A stretch of DNA of 64,000 nucleotides, from contig JBFWUS010000019.1 of assembly GCA_050247155.1 (NCBI GenBank), forward strand, positions 9,897 to 73,896. Reading direction: 5' to 3'. The notes under the pieces are model-generated. The model worked only from the letters and a program-made list of their open reading frames with translations. It was not told the DNA's origin and ran no database searches. This document shows positions 55,267 through 63,954 of this stretch, piece after piece. The DNA is from Mesorhizobium_G sp050247155 (GTDB taxonomy: Bacteria > Pseudomonadota > Alphaproteobacteria > Rhizobiales > Rhizobiaceae). A program made the position numbers and the translations under genes. Numbering within the stretch: the first letter of the stretch is position 1; each line of letters begins with the position of its first letter.

Positions 55267-57915
55267 ATGAACGAAGCCGTCAAAGCCACGAACATCAAGG
55301 ACGCCCAACCGATCCTGGAGATCGAGAACCTCTCCATCTCCTTCTTCACCAAGCGGGGCGAGATTCCGGCGGTGATGGATTTCTCCTGCACGGTGATGCC
55401 GGGCGAGGCGATGGGCATCGTCGGCGAATCCGGCTGCGGAAAGTCGACGGTCTCGCTCGGCATCATGCGCGACCTTTCCAATGTCGGCAAAATCGTCGGC
55501 GGGCGGATCAAATTCCAGGGCAAGGACATGGGCGACATGTCCGATGACGAACTCCGCTCGATCAGGGGCAACAAGATCGCCATGATCTATCAGGAGCCGA
55601 TGGCGTCGCTGAACCCGGCGATGAAGATCGGCCAGCAATTGATGGAAGTGCCTCTCATCCACGACAAGGTGTCGAAGGAAGAGGCCTATAAACGGGCGCT
55701 CGAAATGGTACGCGCGGTCAAGCTGCCGGACCCCGAGCGCATGATGCGCAGCTTCCCACACCAGCTCTCCGGCGGCCAGCAGCAACGCATCGTCATTGCG
55801 ATGGGCCTGCTCTCCAAGCCGGCGCTTTTGCTACTCGACGAGCCGACAACGGCGCTCGACGTGACTGTCGAGGCCGGCATCGTCGAACTGGTGAAGGGGT
55901 TGGGTGAAAAATACGGCACGTCGATGATCTTCGTGTCGCACAATCTCGGCCTCATTCTCGAAACCTGCGACCGCATCACCGTCATGTATTCCGGCGAAGC
56001 CGTCGAAACCGGCAGTATCCGTGACGTCTTCGACCGCATGCGGCACCCCTATACGCAAGGGTTGTTCCGCTCGATCCCGCTGCCCGGCGCCGACAAGAAT
56101 TCACGGCCGCTGATCGCCATTCCCGGGCAGTTGCCGCTGCCGCACGAGCGCCCGAAGGGCTGCAATTTCGGGCCGCGCTGCCATCACTTCGTCGACGGGC
56201 TCTGCAATGCCGCCGAAATTCCTATGATCAAGGTCGAGGGGCATGACGGGCACTACAGCCGCTGCGTGCGCTTCAACGAGTTGAATTGGGAAGAGCTGCC
56301 GCCCGGCGCCGACAAGAAACATGAGCCGGTGAAGCCCGGTGCGCCGGTGCTGAAGATCAACGACCTGAAAAAATATTATCGCGTCGGCGGCAACGAGGTG
56401 TTCGGTGCTGGCGGCGAGGGACGTGTTGTCAAGGCCAACGAGTCCATTAGCTTCGAGGCGCGCGAGAGCGAGACGGTCGCCATTGTCGGCGAGTCCGGCT
56501 GCGGAAAGTCGACCCTCGCCAAGGTGCTGCTCGGGCTGGAGACTGCAAGCTCCGGCGATGTCGTGCTCGGCAACAAGGAAATCCAGTCGACCGGCATCGA
56601 AGTGCGAGACGTGCAGACCGTTTCGTCGATCCAGATGGTGTTCCAGAATCCCTTCGACACGCTGAACCCCAGCCACTCGGTGGGCTCGCAGATCATCCGC
56701 ACGCTTGAGAAGTTTGGTTTCGGCAAGAACCCGGCCGAGCGCAAAAAGCGCATGTTCGAGCTGCTGGATTTGGTGAAGCTGCCGCGCGCTTTCGCCGACC
56801 GCATGCCGCGCCAGCTTTCGGGCGGTCAGAAACAGCGCATCGGCGTTGCGCGCGCCTTCGCGGGTCAGGCCAAGGTCGTGGTGGCCGACGAGCCGGTCTC
56901 GGCGCTCGACGTGTCTGTACAAGCAGCTGTCACCGAGCTGCTGATGGACATCCAGCGCAAGAACAAGACGACGATGCTGTTCATCAGCCACGACCTGTCT
57001 GTCGTGCGTTACATCGCCGACCGCGTCGTGGTCATGTATCTCGGCCATATTGTGGAGCAGGGGTCCACCGACCAGATATTTGCGCCGCCCTATCACCCCT
57101 ATACCGAGGCGCTGCTGTCGGCGATCCCGATCGCGGACACCAGCGTGGTCAAGCAGCACATCGTCCTGGAAGGCGACATTCCGTCGGCGATGAACCCGCC
57201 GCCCGGCTGCCCGTTCCAGACGCGTTGCCGGTGGAAGAAATTCGTCCCTGGCAACAAGTGCGAGACGCAGGTGCCGCCGCTCAAGGATCTCGGCGAGGGC
57301 CATAAGTCGCTGTGCTGGCTGGACGACGAGCAGCTTGCCAAGATGAGGCCGGTCATCACGTTCGGAACGGATGGCGACCTCAGCGAGCCGGCACACGACA
57401 TCGTCCCGACGGACGAGCCACATGCCGTGCAGGCGGCCGCGCTGGAACTGCCGGAGCCGGATCGGGCGAAGCGTGCCGCGTCGAGAGCTGCAGCCGAAGC
57501 CAAGGCAAAGGCGGAAGCTGAATCTTTTGCCAAGAAGGTGACAGCGGTAAACCGGCCGACAAAGGTCAGTCGGCCATCGAAGACGGTGAATGCCGCCTCT
57601 CTGCGCGCGGCGGAGAAACGGGAAGCCAAGCCTGCAGAAAAAGGCAAGCCGACCGGCATGCGCCGGCCCGCGAAGCCTGATGATCTGAAATTGATCTCCG
57701 GCGTCGGGCCGGTGATCGAGACGAAACTGCACGAACTCGGCATTTTCCGTTTTGCGCAGGTGGCCGCCTGGAAGAAGGCCGAACGCGAGTGGGTCGACGG
57801 CTATCTCGACTTCAAGGGCCGGATCGAACGCGACGATTGGGTGAAGCAGGCCAAGGTGTTGGCGAAGGGCGGCGTGGCCGAGTACATCAAGGTGTTCGGC
57901 AAGAAGCCACGCTAG
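55267..57915 (+). CDS. Fused dipeptide ABC ATPase (DppD-DppF) with C-terminal helix-hairpin-helix domain
   Basis: 882 aa. The first ATPase domain has GESGCGKSTVSL near residue 57, LSGGQQQRIVIAM and LLLLDEPTTALDVTV. The second has GESGCGKSTLAK near 409, LSGGQKQRIGVARAF and VVADEPVSALDVSV. Each is followed by an oligo_HPY-type Cys-rich tail (CNFGPRCHHFVDGLC; CPFQTRCRWKKF). An Ala/Lys-rich linker (about 715-800) leads to DDLKLISGVGPVIETKLHEL, a helix-hairpin-helix-type domain like the tail of rhizobial NuoE. Fusion of both ATPases is known; the tail's purpose here is unknown. Confidence 0.93.
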   Translation: MNEAVKATNIKDAQPILEIENLSISFFTKRGEIPAVMDFSCTVMPGEAMGIVGESGCGKSTVSLGIMRDLSNVGKIVGGRIKFQGKDMGDMSDDELRSIRGNKIAMIYQEPMASLNPAMKIGQQLMEVPLIHDKVSKEEAYKRALEMVRAVKLPDPERMMRSFPHQLSGGQQQRIVIAMGLLSKPALLLLDEPTTALDVTVEAGIVELVKGLGEKYGTSMIFVSHNLGLILETCDRITVMYSGEAVETGSIRDVFDRMRHPYTQGLFRSIPLPGADKNSRPLIAIPGQLPLPHERPKGCNFGPRCHHFVDGLCNAAEIPMIKVEGHDGHYSRCVRFNELNWEELPPGADKKHEPVKPGAPVLKINDLKKYYRVGGNEVFGAGGEGRVVKANESISFEARESETVAIVGESGCGKSTLAKVLLGLETASSGDVVLGNKEIQSTGIEVRDVQTVSSIQMVFQNPFDTLNPSHSVGSQIIRTLEKFGFGKNPAERKKRMFELLDLVKLPRAFADRMPRQLSGGQKQRIGVARAFAGQAKVVVADEPVSALDVSVQAAVTELLMDIQRKNKTTMLFISHDLSVVRYIADRVVVMYLGHIVEQGSTDQIFAPPYHPYTEALLSAIPIADTSVVKQHIVLEGDIPSAMNPPPGCPFQTRCRWKKFVPGNKCETQVPPLKDLGEGHKSLCWLDDEQLAKMRPVITFGTDGDLSEPAHDIVPTDEPHAVQAAALELPEPDRAKRAASRAAAEAKAKAEAESFAKKVTAVNRPTKVSRPSKTVNAASLRAAEKREAKPAEKGKPTGMRRPAKPDDLKLISGVGPVIETKLHELGIFRFAQVAAWKKAEREWVDGYLDFKGRIERDDWVKQAKVLAKGGVAEYIKVFGKKPR

Positions 57916-58175
57916 GCCTTCACCGCCGTTCCGTCGCGCAGGTTCATGATGTAGCGGGCCGTTGCTGCCTCGCCCTGACGCTCGGTGCAGGTGACTTCGT
58001 AGCGCTCGGCCTTGTCATGCGGGCGAACGTCCAGAACCTCGGCGCAGGGAAATCCGTTCTGCTGGATGATCATGGTCACTGCCGTGGATAGGTCCGCGTC
58101 GCTCATCGGCTCAGGCCCGGACGATGCGAAACCCAGCGCAAGCGACAGGCCGATCAATTTGGTGAAATGCGGCAT
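57912..58175 (-). CDS. Small exported hypothetical protein
   Basis: 87 aa from ATG 58175 (MPHFTKLIGLSLALGFASSG), whose N-terminal hydrophobic stretch is a likely signal peptide. The rest has one Cys pair (PCAEVLDVRPHDK, EVTCTERQGE) that could form a disulfide, and ends MNLRDGTAVKA. The start overlaps the stop of the transglycosylase gene by one base (TGATG arrangement), so translation is coupled. Its stop overlaps the ABC ATPase stop on the other strand within the same CTAG. No family is recognised. Confidence 0.65.
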   Translation of the reverse strand: MPHFTKLIGLSLALGFASSGPEPMSDADLSTAVTMIIQQNGFPCAEVLDVRPHDKAERYEVTCTERQGEAATARYIMNLRDGTAVKA

Positions 58176-58768
58176 CAGCCGCCACACGCTTGCAATTGCG
58201 CATCGTAAGCAGCCGCCATCTTGGCGGTGTCGCGCGCCGTCTTCTGCACGGCGGCGTTCGAACGCCAGGAGCCGCTTTTGTAACCGCCCCAGCCGGAATA
58301 ATAGGCGAGGTAGAGGTTGTAGGTGTCGCTAGGCGGGACGCCGTAAGCTGCCACCGTCTTTGCGTGGTACCAGCCGACGAAATCCACCGCGTCCTCGAAA
58401 TTTGACCTGCGTGCGCCGAAATTGCCGGTCTCGGCTTTGTATTGGGCCCAGGTGCCGTCGAGCGCCTGCGAGTAGCCATAGGCGCTGGAGGCTCGCCTGC
58501 CGGGAATGATGCCGAGATAATATTTGCGGGGAGGGCGGGCATTCGACTGGAAACCCGACTCTTTGCGGATCGTTGCCATTAGGATGGGCACAGGCACGCC
58601 GTAGCGCGCCTCGGCATCCTTTGCCGAACTCTGCCAGTTGTTGAAGAAGCCGTCATTCTGGCCGAACACGGCGCAGACGTCGTTGATCTGCTCAGGCGCA
58701 TTCGCGCAACCGGCCAAAATGGCCATCGCTCCGATCGGCAGGATTTTACGCAAATTGTACGCATACAT
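58175..58768 (-). CDS. Lytic transglycosylase (SLT domain) lipoprotein
   Basis: 197 aa from ATG 58768 (MYAYNLRKILPIGAMAILAG). The lipobox LAGC marks Cys20-21 for lipid attachment. The SLT core has Glu in ATIRKESGFQSNARPPRKYY, then GRRASSAYGYSQALDGTWAQ and FVGWYHAKTVAAYGVPPSDT, with YNLYLAYYSGWGGYKSGSW, typical of the family. The catalytic Glu is in RKESGF. It cleaves peptidoglycan from the outer membrane side. It is coupled with the small exported protein downstream and is divergent from preT. Confidence 0.88.
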   Translation of the reverse strand: MYAYNLRKILPIGAMAILAGCANAPEQINDVCAVFGQNDGFFNNWQSSAKDAEARYGVPVPILMATIRKESGFQSNARPPRKYYLGIIPGRRASSAYGYSQALDGTWAQYKAETGNFGARRSNFEDAVDFVGWYHAKTVAAYGVPPSDTYNLYLAYYSGWGGYKSGSWRSNAAVQKTARDTAKMAAAYDAQLQACGG

Positions 58769-58828
58769 TCGTGCAGCATTAGCGCGGATTGATAAAGGGA
58801 GTGTTGAAGCCTTTCTTAACGCCGCAGA

Positions 58829-58869
58829 GACTGGATAAAGATGACTATGAAAGTCATCTTTATCCAGTC
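58829..58869. promoter_or_regulatory. Perfect 18-bp inverted repeat between lytic transglycosylase and preT
   Basis: GACTGGATAAAGATGACT at 58829-58846 and its exact reverse complement AGTCATCTTTATCCAGTC at 58852-58869 are separated by 5 bases. It lies 61 bases from the transglycosylase start and 88 bases from the preT start, inside a divergent promoter. Lack of a T-run and its position rule out a normal terminator. It could be an operator or a hairpin in a leader RNA. Confidence 0.7.
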
Positions 58870-58956
58870 GAAACAACGGCTTGGCAAAATTTGACCGATT
58901 GATAAAATTTCTGGCTGTGCTAGCCTTTGTGCAATCATAAGCACAGGGGAACGTGC

Positions 58957-60324
58957 ATGGCCTTAGGTCAGTTCAAGGAAGGCGTGGCTTCCGGCCGTCT
59001 TTCCGAGTCGCAATACGCCGACAATTTTTCCGACCTGCATCCGCCGCTGGATCACCACGAAGCGCTCGTCGAGGCCGACCGTTGCTATTTCTGCTACGAC
59101 GCGCCGTGCATGAATGCTTGCCCGACGTCGATCGATATCCCGATGTTCATCCGGCAGATCGCGACGGGAAATCCGCTCGGCTCTGCCAAGACGATCTTCG
59201 ACCAGAATATTTTGGGCGGCATGTGTGCTAGGGTCTGCCCGACCGAGACGCTCTGCGAAGAGGTTTGTGTGCGCGAGATCGCCGAAGGCAAGCCAGTGCA
59301 GATCGGCCGGCTGCAACGCTACTCGACCGATGTCGCGATGTCACAAAACAAGCAGTTCTACGAACGGGCTCAGAAAACAGGCAAGAAGGTAGCGGTCGTC
59401 GGCGCAGGGCCGGCGGGCCTGGCCGCGGCGCACCGGCTGGCGCGCTACGGTCACGACGTCACCATCTTCGAAGCCAGGCCGAAGTCCGGCGGCCTCAACG
59501 AATACGGCATCGCGGCTTATAAGAGCGTGGACAACTTTGCCCAGGCCGAAGTCGATTATGTGACGGCGATCGGCGGCATCGAGATCAAGCACGGCAAGGC
59601 GCTGGGCAGCGCCGTCCATCTGAGCGACCTGACCAACGACTATGACGCTGTTTTCCTCGGCATGGGCATGGCCGGCGTGAACGCGTTACGCGCCGACGGC
59701 GAAGACGCCAAGGGCGTGCGCGATGCCGTCGATTTCATCGCCGAGCTCCGCCAGGCGAAGGATTTGGCCAAGCTGCCGGTCGGGCGGAGGGTGGTCGTCA
59801 TCGGCGGCGGTATGACCGCCGTCGATGCGGCCGTACAGTCCAAGCTGCTCGGCGCGGAGGAAGTGACGATCGCCTATCGGCGCGGTCAGGACGAGATGAA
59901 CGCTTCCGAGTTCGAGCAGGATTTGGCGACCGCCAATGGCGTGATGATCCGCCATTGGGTGCAGCCGAAGCGACTGATCGCCGAGAAGGGCAAGGTCACC
60001 GGCATCGAACTCGAATACACCGCCATGAAGGGCGGTAAACTGGCAGGCACCGGCGAAACGCTGACACTCGTTGCCGATCAGGTTTTCCGCGCGATTGGCC
60101 AGGCATTCGTGCCGGCGGCGCTGAATGGTTCCGGCCCGTCGATCGAACTGGAAGGCGGCCGCATTAAAGTCGATGCCGAAGGCCGCACATCGCTGCCGAA
60201 CGTCTGGGCCGGAGGCGACTGCGTGAAGGATGCGCGGGAAGACCTGACTGTGGCGGCAGTTGCCGCGGGCAGAGATGCTGCAGAATCTATCCACCACAGC
60301 TTGACCTCGAATGGGAGGGCATAG
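58957..60324 (+). CDS. preT: NAD-dependent dihydropyrimidine dehydrogenase subunit PreT
   Basis: 455 aa from ATG 58957, preceded by AGGGGA; the frame opens 10 codons earlier. The N-terminal iron-sulfur region has CYFCYDAPCMNACPTSIDIP and CARVCPTETLCEEVC. The FAD motif is VVGAGPAGLAAAHRLARYGH and the NAD motif is VVVIGGGMTAVDAAVQS; DLTVAAVAAGRDAAESI closes it. It passes electrons between NADH and PreA to reduce uracil and thymine. preA follows 2 bases later. No hydantoinase or ureidopropionase gene is in the window. Confidence 0.94.
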   Translation: MALGQFKEGVASGRLSESQYADNFSDLHPPLDHHEALVEADRCYFCYDAPCMNACPTSIDIPMFIRQIATGNPLGSAKTIFDQNILGGMCARVCPTETLCEEVCVREIAEGKPVQIGRLQRYSTDVAMSQNKQFYERAQKTGKKVAVVGAGPAGLAAAHRLARYGHDVTIFEARPKSGGLNEYGIAAYKSVDNFAQAEVDYVTAIGGIEIKHGKALGSAVHLSDLTNDYDAVFLGMGMAGVNALRADGEDAKGVRDAVDFIAELRQAKDLAKLPVGRRVVVIGGGMTAVDAAVQSKLLGAEEVTIAYRRGQDEMNASEFEQDLATANGVMIRHWVQPKRLIAEKGKVTGIELEYTAMKGGKLAGTGETLTLVADQVFRAIGQAFVPAALNGSGPSIELEGGRIKVDAEGRTSLPNVWAGGDCVKDAREDLTVAAVAAGRDAAESIHHSLTSNGRA

Positions 60325-60326
60325 GC

Positions 60327-61640
60327 ATGGCAGACATCCGCAACAATTTCGTCGGCATCAAATCGCCGAACCCGTTCTGGCTGGCTTCCGCACCGCCGAC
60401 CGACAAAGCCTACAATGTCGTCCGCGCCTTCAAGGCCGGCTGGGGCGGCGTGGTGTGGAAGACGTTGGGTGAAGAGGGTCCGCCGGTCGTCAACGTGAAT
60501 GGCCCGCGCTACGGCGCGATCTGGGGCGCCGATCGGCGGCTGCTTGGCTTGAACAATATCGAACTGATCACCGACCGCGAGCTGCAGACCAATCTGCGCG
60601 AGATCAAGCAGGTCAAGAAGGACTGGCCGGACCGCGCGCTTGTCGTCTCGCTGATGGTGCCCTGCGAGGAGCACGCCTGGAAAGCGATCCTGCCGGTAGT
60701 GGAGGAAACGGGGGCTGACGGCATCGAACTCAATTTCGGCTGCCCGCATGGCATGAGCGAGCGCGGCATGGGTTCCGCCGTGGGCCAGGTGCCTGAGTAC
60801 ATCGAGATGGTTGTGCGCTGGTGCAAGGCCAACACCCGCATGCCTGTCATCACCAAGCTGACGCCGAACATCACCGACATCCGCAAGCCGGCTCGGGCGG
60901 CGAAAGCCGGCGGCACGGACGCCGTGTCGCTGATCAACACGATAAACTCCATCACCGCGGTCAACCTCGACACCTTCGCGCCGGAACCGACGATCGACGG
61001 CAAGGGCAGCCATGGCGGCTATTGCGGCCCGGCGGTGAAGCCGATCGCGCTCAACATGGTGGCCGAGATCGCGCGCGACGCCGAAACCCATGGCCTGCCG
61101 ATTTCCGGTATTGGCGGCGTCACCACCTGGCGCGACGCGGCCGAGTTTCTGGTGCTGGGCGCCGGCAATGTGCAGGTTTGCACCGCCGCCATGACCTATG
61201 GCTTCAAGATCGTGCAGGAGATGATCGACGGCCTGTCGAACTGGATGGACGTCAAGGGCCATCGTTCGCTGGACGATATCGTCGGCCGCGCGACGCCCAA
61301 TGTCAGCGATTGGCAGTATCTCAACCTCAATTATGTCGCCAAGGCGCGCATCGACCAAGACGCCTGCATCAAATGCGGCCGCTGCCACATCGCCTGCGAG
61401 GATACCTCGCATCAGGCGATCACCCAGATCGTCAACGGGGCGCGGCATTTCGAGGTGATCGAGGCCGAGTGCGTGGGTTGCAATCTCTGCGTCAACGTCT
61501 GCCCGGTCGAAGGCTGCATTACCATGGAGCCGCTCGCCGCCGGCGCGCTCGACCAGCGCACCGGAAAGACCGTGTCGCCGACCTACGCCAATTGGACGAC
61601 GCATCCGAACAACCCGATGGCGCGGGTGGCCGCTGAATAG
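60327..61640 (+). CDS. preA: NAD-dependent dihydropyrimidine dehydrogenase subunit PreA
   Basis: 437 aa. The FMN TIM barrel is of the dihydroorotate-dehydrogenase type (KSPNPFWLASAPPTDKAYNV; LNFGCPHGMSERGMG with the catalytic Cys; GISGIGGVTTWR-like ISGIGGVTTWRDAAEF). The C-terminal ferredoxin-like domain has CIKCGRCHIACED and CVGCNLCVNVCPVEGC, two 4Fe-4S sites. It reduces uracil to dihydrouracil with PreT. The pair forms an operon behind the long inverted repeat and ends 18 bases from the convergent autotransporter gene. Confidence 0.94.
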   Translation: MADIRNNFVGIKSPNPFWLASAPPTDKAYNVVRAFKAGWGGVVWKTLGEEGPPVVNVNGPRYGAIWGADRRLLGLNNIELITDRELQTNLREIKQVKKDWPDRALVVSLMVPCEEHAWKAILPVVEETGADGIELNFGCPHGMSERGMGSAVGQVPEYIEMVVRWCKANTRMPVITKLTPNITDIRKPARAAKAGGTDAVSLINTINSITAVNLDTFAPEPTIDGKGSHGGYCGPAVKPIALNMVAEIARDAETHGLPISGIGGVTTWRDAAEFLVLGAGNVQVCTAAMTYGFKIVQEMIDGLSNWMDVKGHRSLDDIVGRATPNVSDWQYLNLNYVAKARIDQDACIKCGRCHIACEDTSHQAITQIVNGARHFEVIEAECVGCNLCVNVCPVEGCITMEPLAAGALDQRTGKTVSPTYANWTTHPNNPMARVAAE

Positions 61641-61657
61641 GATGGATGCCCGATGCT

Positions 61658-63433
61658 TTAGAACCGCAAGCTTAGGCCGGCGTCGATCTGGAAACTGTCG
61701 GCGTCGCCGCGAGCGAACGTGGCCGCGCCGGCCAATGTCGCGTTGAGGTTCTCGGAAACATCGAAAGACAGACCGGCGGACACGACGCCATAATCCTGAC
61801 TGTCGAAATTCTGGATCGTCGTGTTGATTGGCAAGAGCGGCGACTGCGCGAGCCGTGTCGTTAGTACTCTTGCTTCGTCACCGAATTCGTGGTGCCAGGC
61901 GATGCCCGCGAAGCCTTGGACCCGCTCGCTCAGCGCAGCGTGCACCTGGGCTCCGACTTCCGACGTGGTTGAGGACAGTTTCTGGCGGTCGACAAGAATG
62001 GCGAGCGATGGATCGCCGCTGTCCTGATAAGCGTCTACGCGCGTGCGTGTGTGGTGCAGGCCCAGCACAGGGCCTGCTCTGACGCCACCGAGGTCGAACA
62101 GATAGCCGCCCCTTAGCGCGGCGTTGACGGTATCGGCATCCGTCTCGCCGACAACTGGCAAGACAACGCCCGGACGGACCAGTTCGAGCTCGTGATTGCC
62201 ATAACCGAGCAACGCGTCGGCAAACCAGTTGCCGTGCTTCCAGGATCCGTAGGCCGCCACCTGCAAGGCCTGATCGTCGATTTCGACCAATGAGTTGTCG
62301 CCAGAGAGGCTTGAATAGCTCGCTGCTGCGCCCAGCATCAGGTCCGGACTAAGCCACGTCTCGGCGCCAAGCGTGCCGCGTCCGCCGTCGCCGCCGACAT
62401 CGCCGGAGGCTCCGGCAAGGCCGCCCATTAGATAGATAGAGTAGGGGGTCGTTGTGGTCTCGAAGCGCCGGCTGTCGAGGCGGCCGAACAACGATGTCGT
62501 AAACGACTCCGAAGACGCCTCGGCCAATTCGGGCGCCAGAGCGGCGGCGTAAGGCGACTGCAAGACGTTGAGCATATAGGCTGCTGCGACCTGGAAACCG
62601 TTGCTGGTCAAATGCAGGCTGTCTGGTCCGAAGACACTGGTCGCCTCGTTTCCTTCAAAAAGAAACGTCTTGAATCCGTAGAGTTGGGGATTGGCTTTTA
62701 GCTGGGCGCCGAGCAGGGACAAATCGAAAAGGAAGATGCGACCGCCGGCCTCGGCCGTGTCCACGAGATTGGTTTGCATGCCATTGTAAAGCGCAGCCCC
62801 GTATGCCGCCAAACCGTCGGGCCGCGGATGAGCGGCCAGTTCCGGCAATATCGACAGGTCGCTGAAGCTGACGGCCAGGACGGTGCCGGCCCCCTGGCCA
62901 ACGAACGTTTTCACTGCGTTCGAAGCACGGCCGGCGACACCGCCGCCCAGGCGTTCGGCGAGTTCGGGCGAGAAATCCGCTCCATAAGTGCGGCTGTCTC
63001 GCCGGCCGTCATTGCCGCCGATCGACAGGGTGACGAGGTCGTTGGGACCATAGACCTCGCCCGCCGAGCGCTCGAGCTGGAACGGCAGGCTGTAGGGTAC
63101 ACCGGTCTCGTTCATTTGATCGGTTGTCGACCCGGCGATGGCGTAGCTGGTCATATCTTCATTGGCGAGACCAAGTCCATCCTGAAGCCAATACGGAAAA
63201 GCCACCCACGGTGAGCTCGCGGCGACGTCCTCCACCGACCTGCCCTGCGAGGGGAGCAGATCTAGGTTGCCTCCCAGGATCGGGATCAGATTGATGAGGG
63301 GGTCCGCGTAGGAATCGCCGAAGGAGATGAGACGGTCGAAATGTTGCTGCGCCATCGCTGGCCATGCCGCCACGGTCATTGCCACGCCAGCCGCGAGTCC
63401 GGCAGCCATGGTTCGGATGGTTTGACTGCGCAT
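61658..63433 (-). CDS. Autotransporter with GDSL/SGNH lipase-esterase passenger (EstA-like)
   Basis: 591 aa. A signal peptide ends near WPAMAQ. The passenger carries the SGNH blocks: FDRLISFGDSYADPL (Ser), TLSIGGNDGRRDS (Gly/Asn) and FGPDSLHLTSNGFQVAAAYM (Asp/His). The barrel starts near residue 325 and ends in LSLRF, with Phe last as required for outer membrane insertion. Blocks such as ALLGYGNHELELVRPG and GGYLFDLGGVRAGPVLGLHH are typical barrel strands. It should be a surface-anchored esterase, like EstA of Pseudomonas. It is monocistronic. Confidence 0.9.
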   Translation of the reverse strand: MRSQTIRTMAAGLAAGVAMTVAAWPAMAQQHFDRLISFGDSYADPLINLIPILGGNLDLLPSQGRSVEDVAASSPWVAFPYWLQDGLGLANEDMTSYAIAGSTTDQMNETGVPYSLPFQLERSAGEVYGPNDLVTLSIGGNDGRRDSRTYGADFSPELAERLGGGVAGRASNAVKTFVGQGAGTVLAVSFSDLSILPELAAHPRPDGLAAYGAALYNGMQTNLVDTAEAGGRIFLFDLSLLGAQLKANPQLYGFKTFLFEGNEATSVFGPDSLHLTSNGFQVAAAYMLNVLQSPYAAALAPELAEASSESFTTSLFGRLDSRRFETTTTPYSIYLMGGLAGASGDVGGDGGRGTLGAETWLSPDLMLGAAASYSSLSGDNSLVEIDDQALQVAAYGSWKHGNWFADALLGYGNHELELVRPGVVLPVVGETDADTVNAALRGGYLFDLGGVRAGPVLGLHHTRTRVDAYQDSGDPSLAILVDRQKLSSTTSEVGAQVHAALSERVQGFAGIAWHHEFGDEARVLTTRLAQSPLLPINTTIQNFDSQDYGVVSAGLSFDVSENLNATLAGAATFARGDADSFQIDAGLSLRF

Positions 63434-63564
63434 GGCCTGCGAACCTCCCTAGGGCGCGCCGGCGCAAGCGCGGCGGGCCGGAAGGATTGATGGCATCGCC
63501 GGTTGCTAAGCTCAAGTCTCGCGATGCGCCTGCGCTGTATTCAGCTTTCAAACCTCAGCAATAG

Positions 63565-63592
63565 ATGCGCGGCAACAACAGTTGCCGCGCAT
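63565..63592. repeat. Perfect 12-bp hairpin upstream of the autotransporter gene
   Basis: ATGCGCGGCAAC at 63565-63576 and GTTGCCGCGCAT at 63581-63592 pair perfectly over 12 bp with an AACA loop. No T-run follows on either strand. It lies 130 bases upstream of the autotransporter start and 19 bases before the MITE-like element. It may be a remnant terminator or part of an insertion boundary. Confidence 0.55.
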
Positions 63593-63610
63593 GCGCGCCG
63601 ATGTTCCGCC

Positions 63611-63876
63611 AGGGTCAGGACCTATTGATTTGATCGAAATGGCGCCAGGAACGGCAAGGAGATGCCAGGAGAAGCCTGAAAGTCGGACTGGTTGTCCGGT
63701 CGAAGGCTTCGACGCCGCAGCTCGAAGCCGTTTCGGCGTCCTTCGGATGTGGTCCATTTGGCCGGCAACATCGTCGCGAAGGACTTGAAAATGATAAACA
63801 TTTCCTGCGCCTTCGCTCCTCGTATCCGACCAAATGGCCTCACACCATTTCGACCAAATCAATAGGTCCTGACCCT
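63611..63876. mobile_element. MITE-like element with 32-bp terminal inverted repeats
   Basis: The left end (63611-63642), starting AGGGTCAGGACCTATTGATT, and the right end (63845-63876), ending AATAGGTCCTGACCCT, are inverted repeats over 32 bp with a single mismatch. The 202-bp interior has no real gene. Ends of this kind belong to insertion sequences, so this is probably a non-autonomous derivative. No clear target-site duplication was found in the flanks. The interval 63434-63954 has no other gene. Confidence 0.75.
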
Positions 63877-63954
63877 AGGTAGGGGACTTAATCAAACTAT
63901 TGTCAAGATTGGCTGATTCGGTTCGTCGGTGGGTCCGGGGGCATGGAGGAAGCC

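Noticed and set aside
56101..57732. 543-aa minus-strand frame opposite the fused ABC ATPase
   Set aside because: Antisense to two intact ATPase domains; no motif in the shadow. The same reasoning removes 60078-61604, 51266-52507, 36085-37554, 21231-22490 and 32538-33986.
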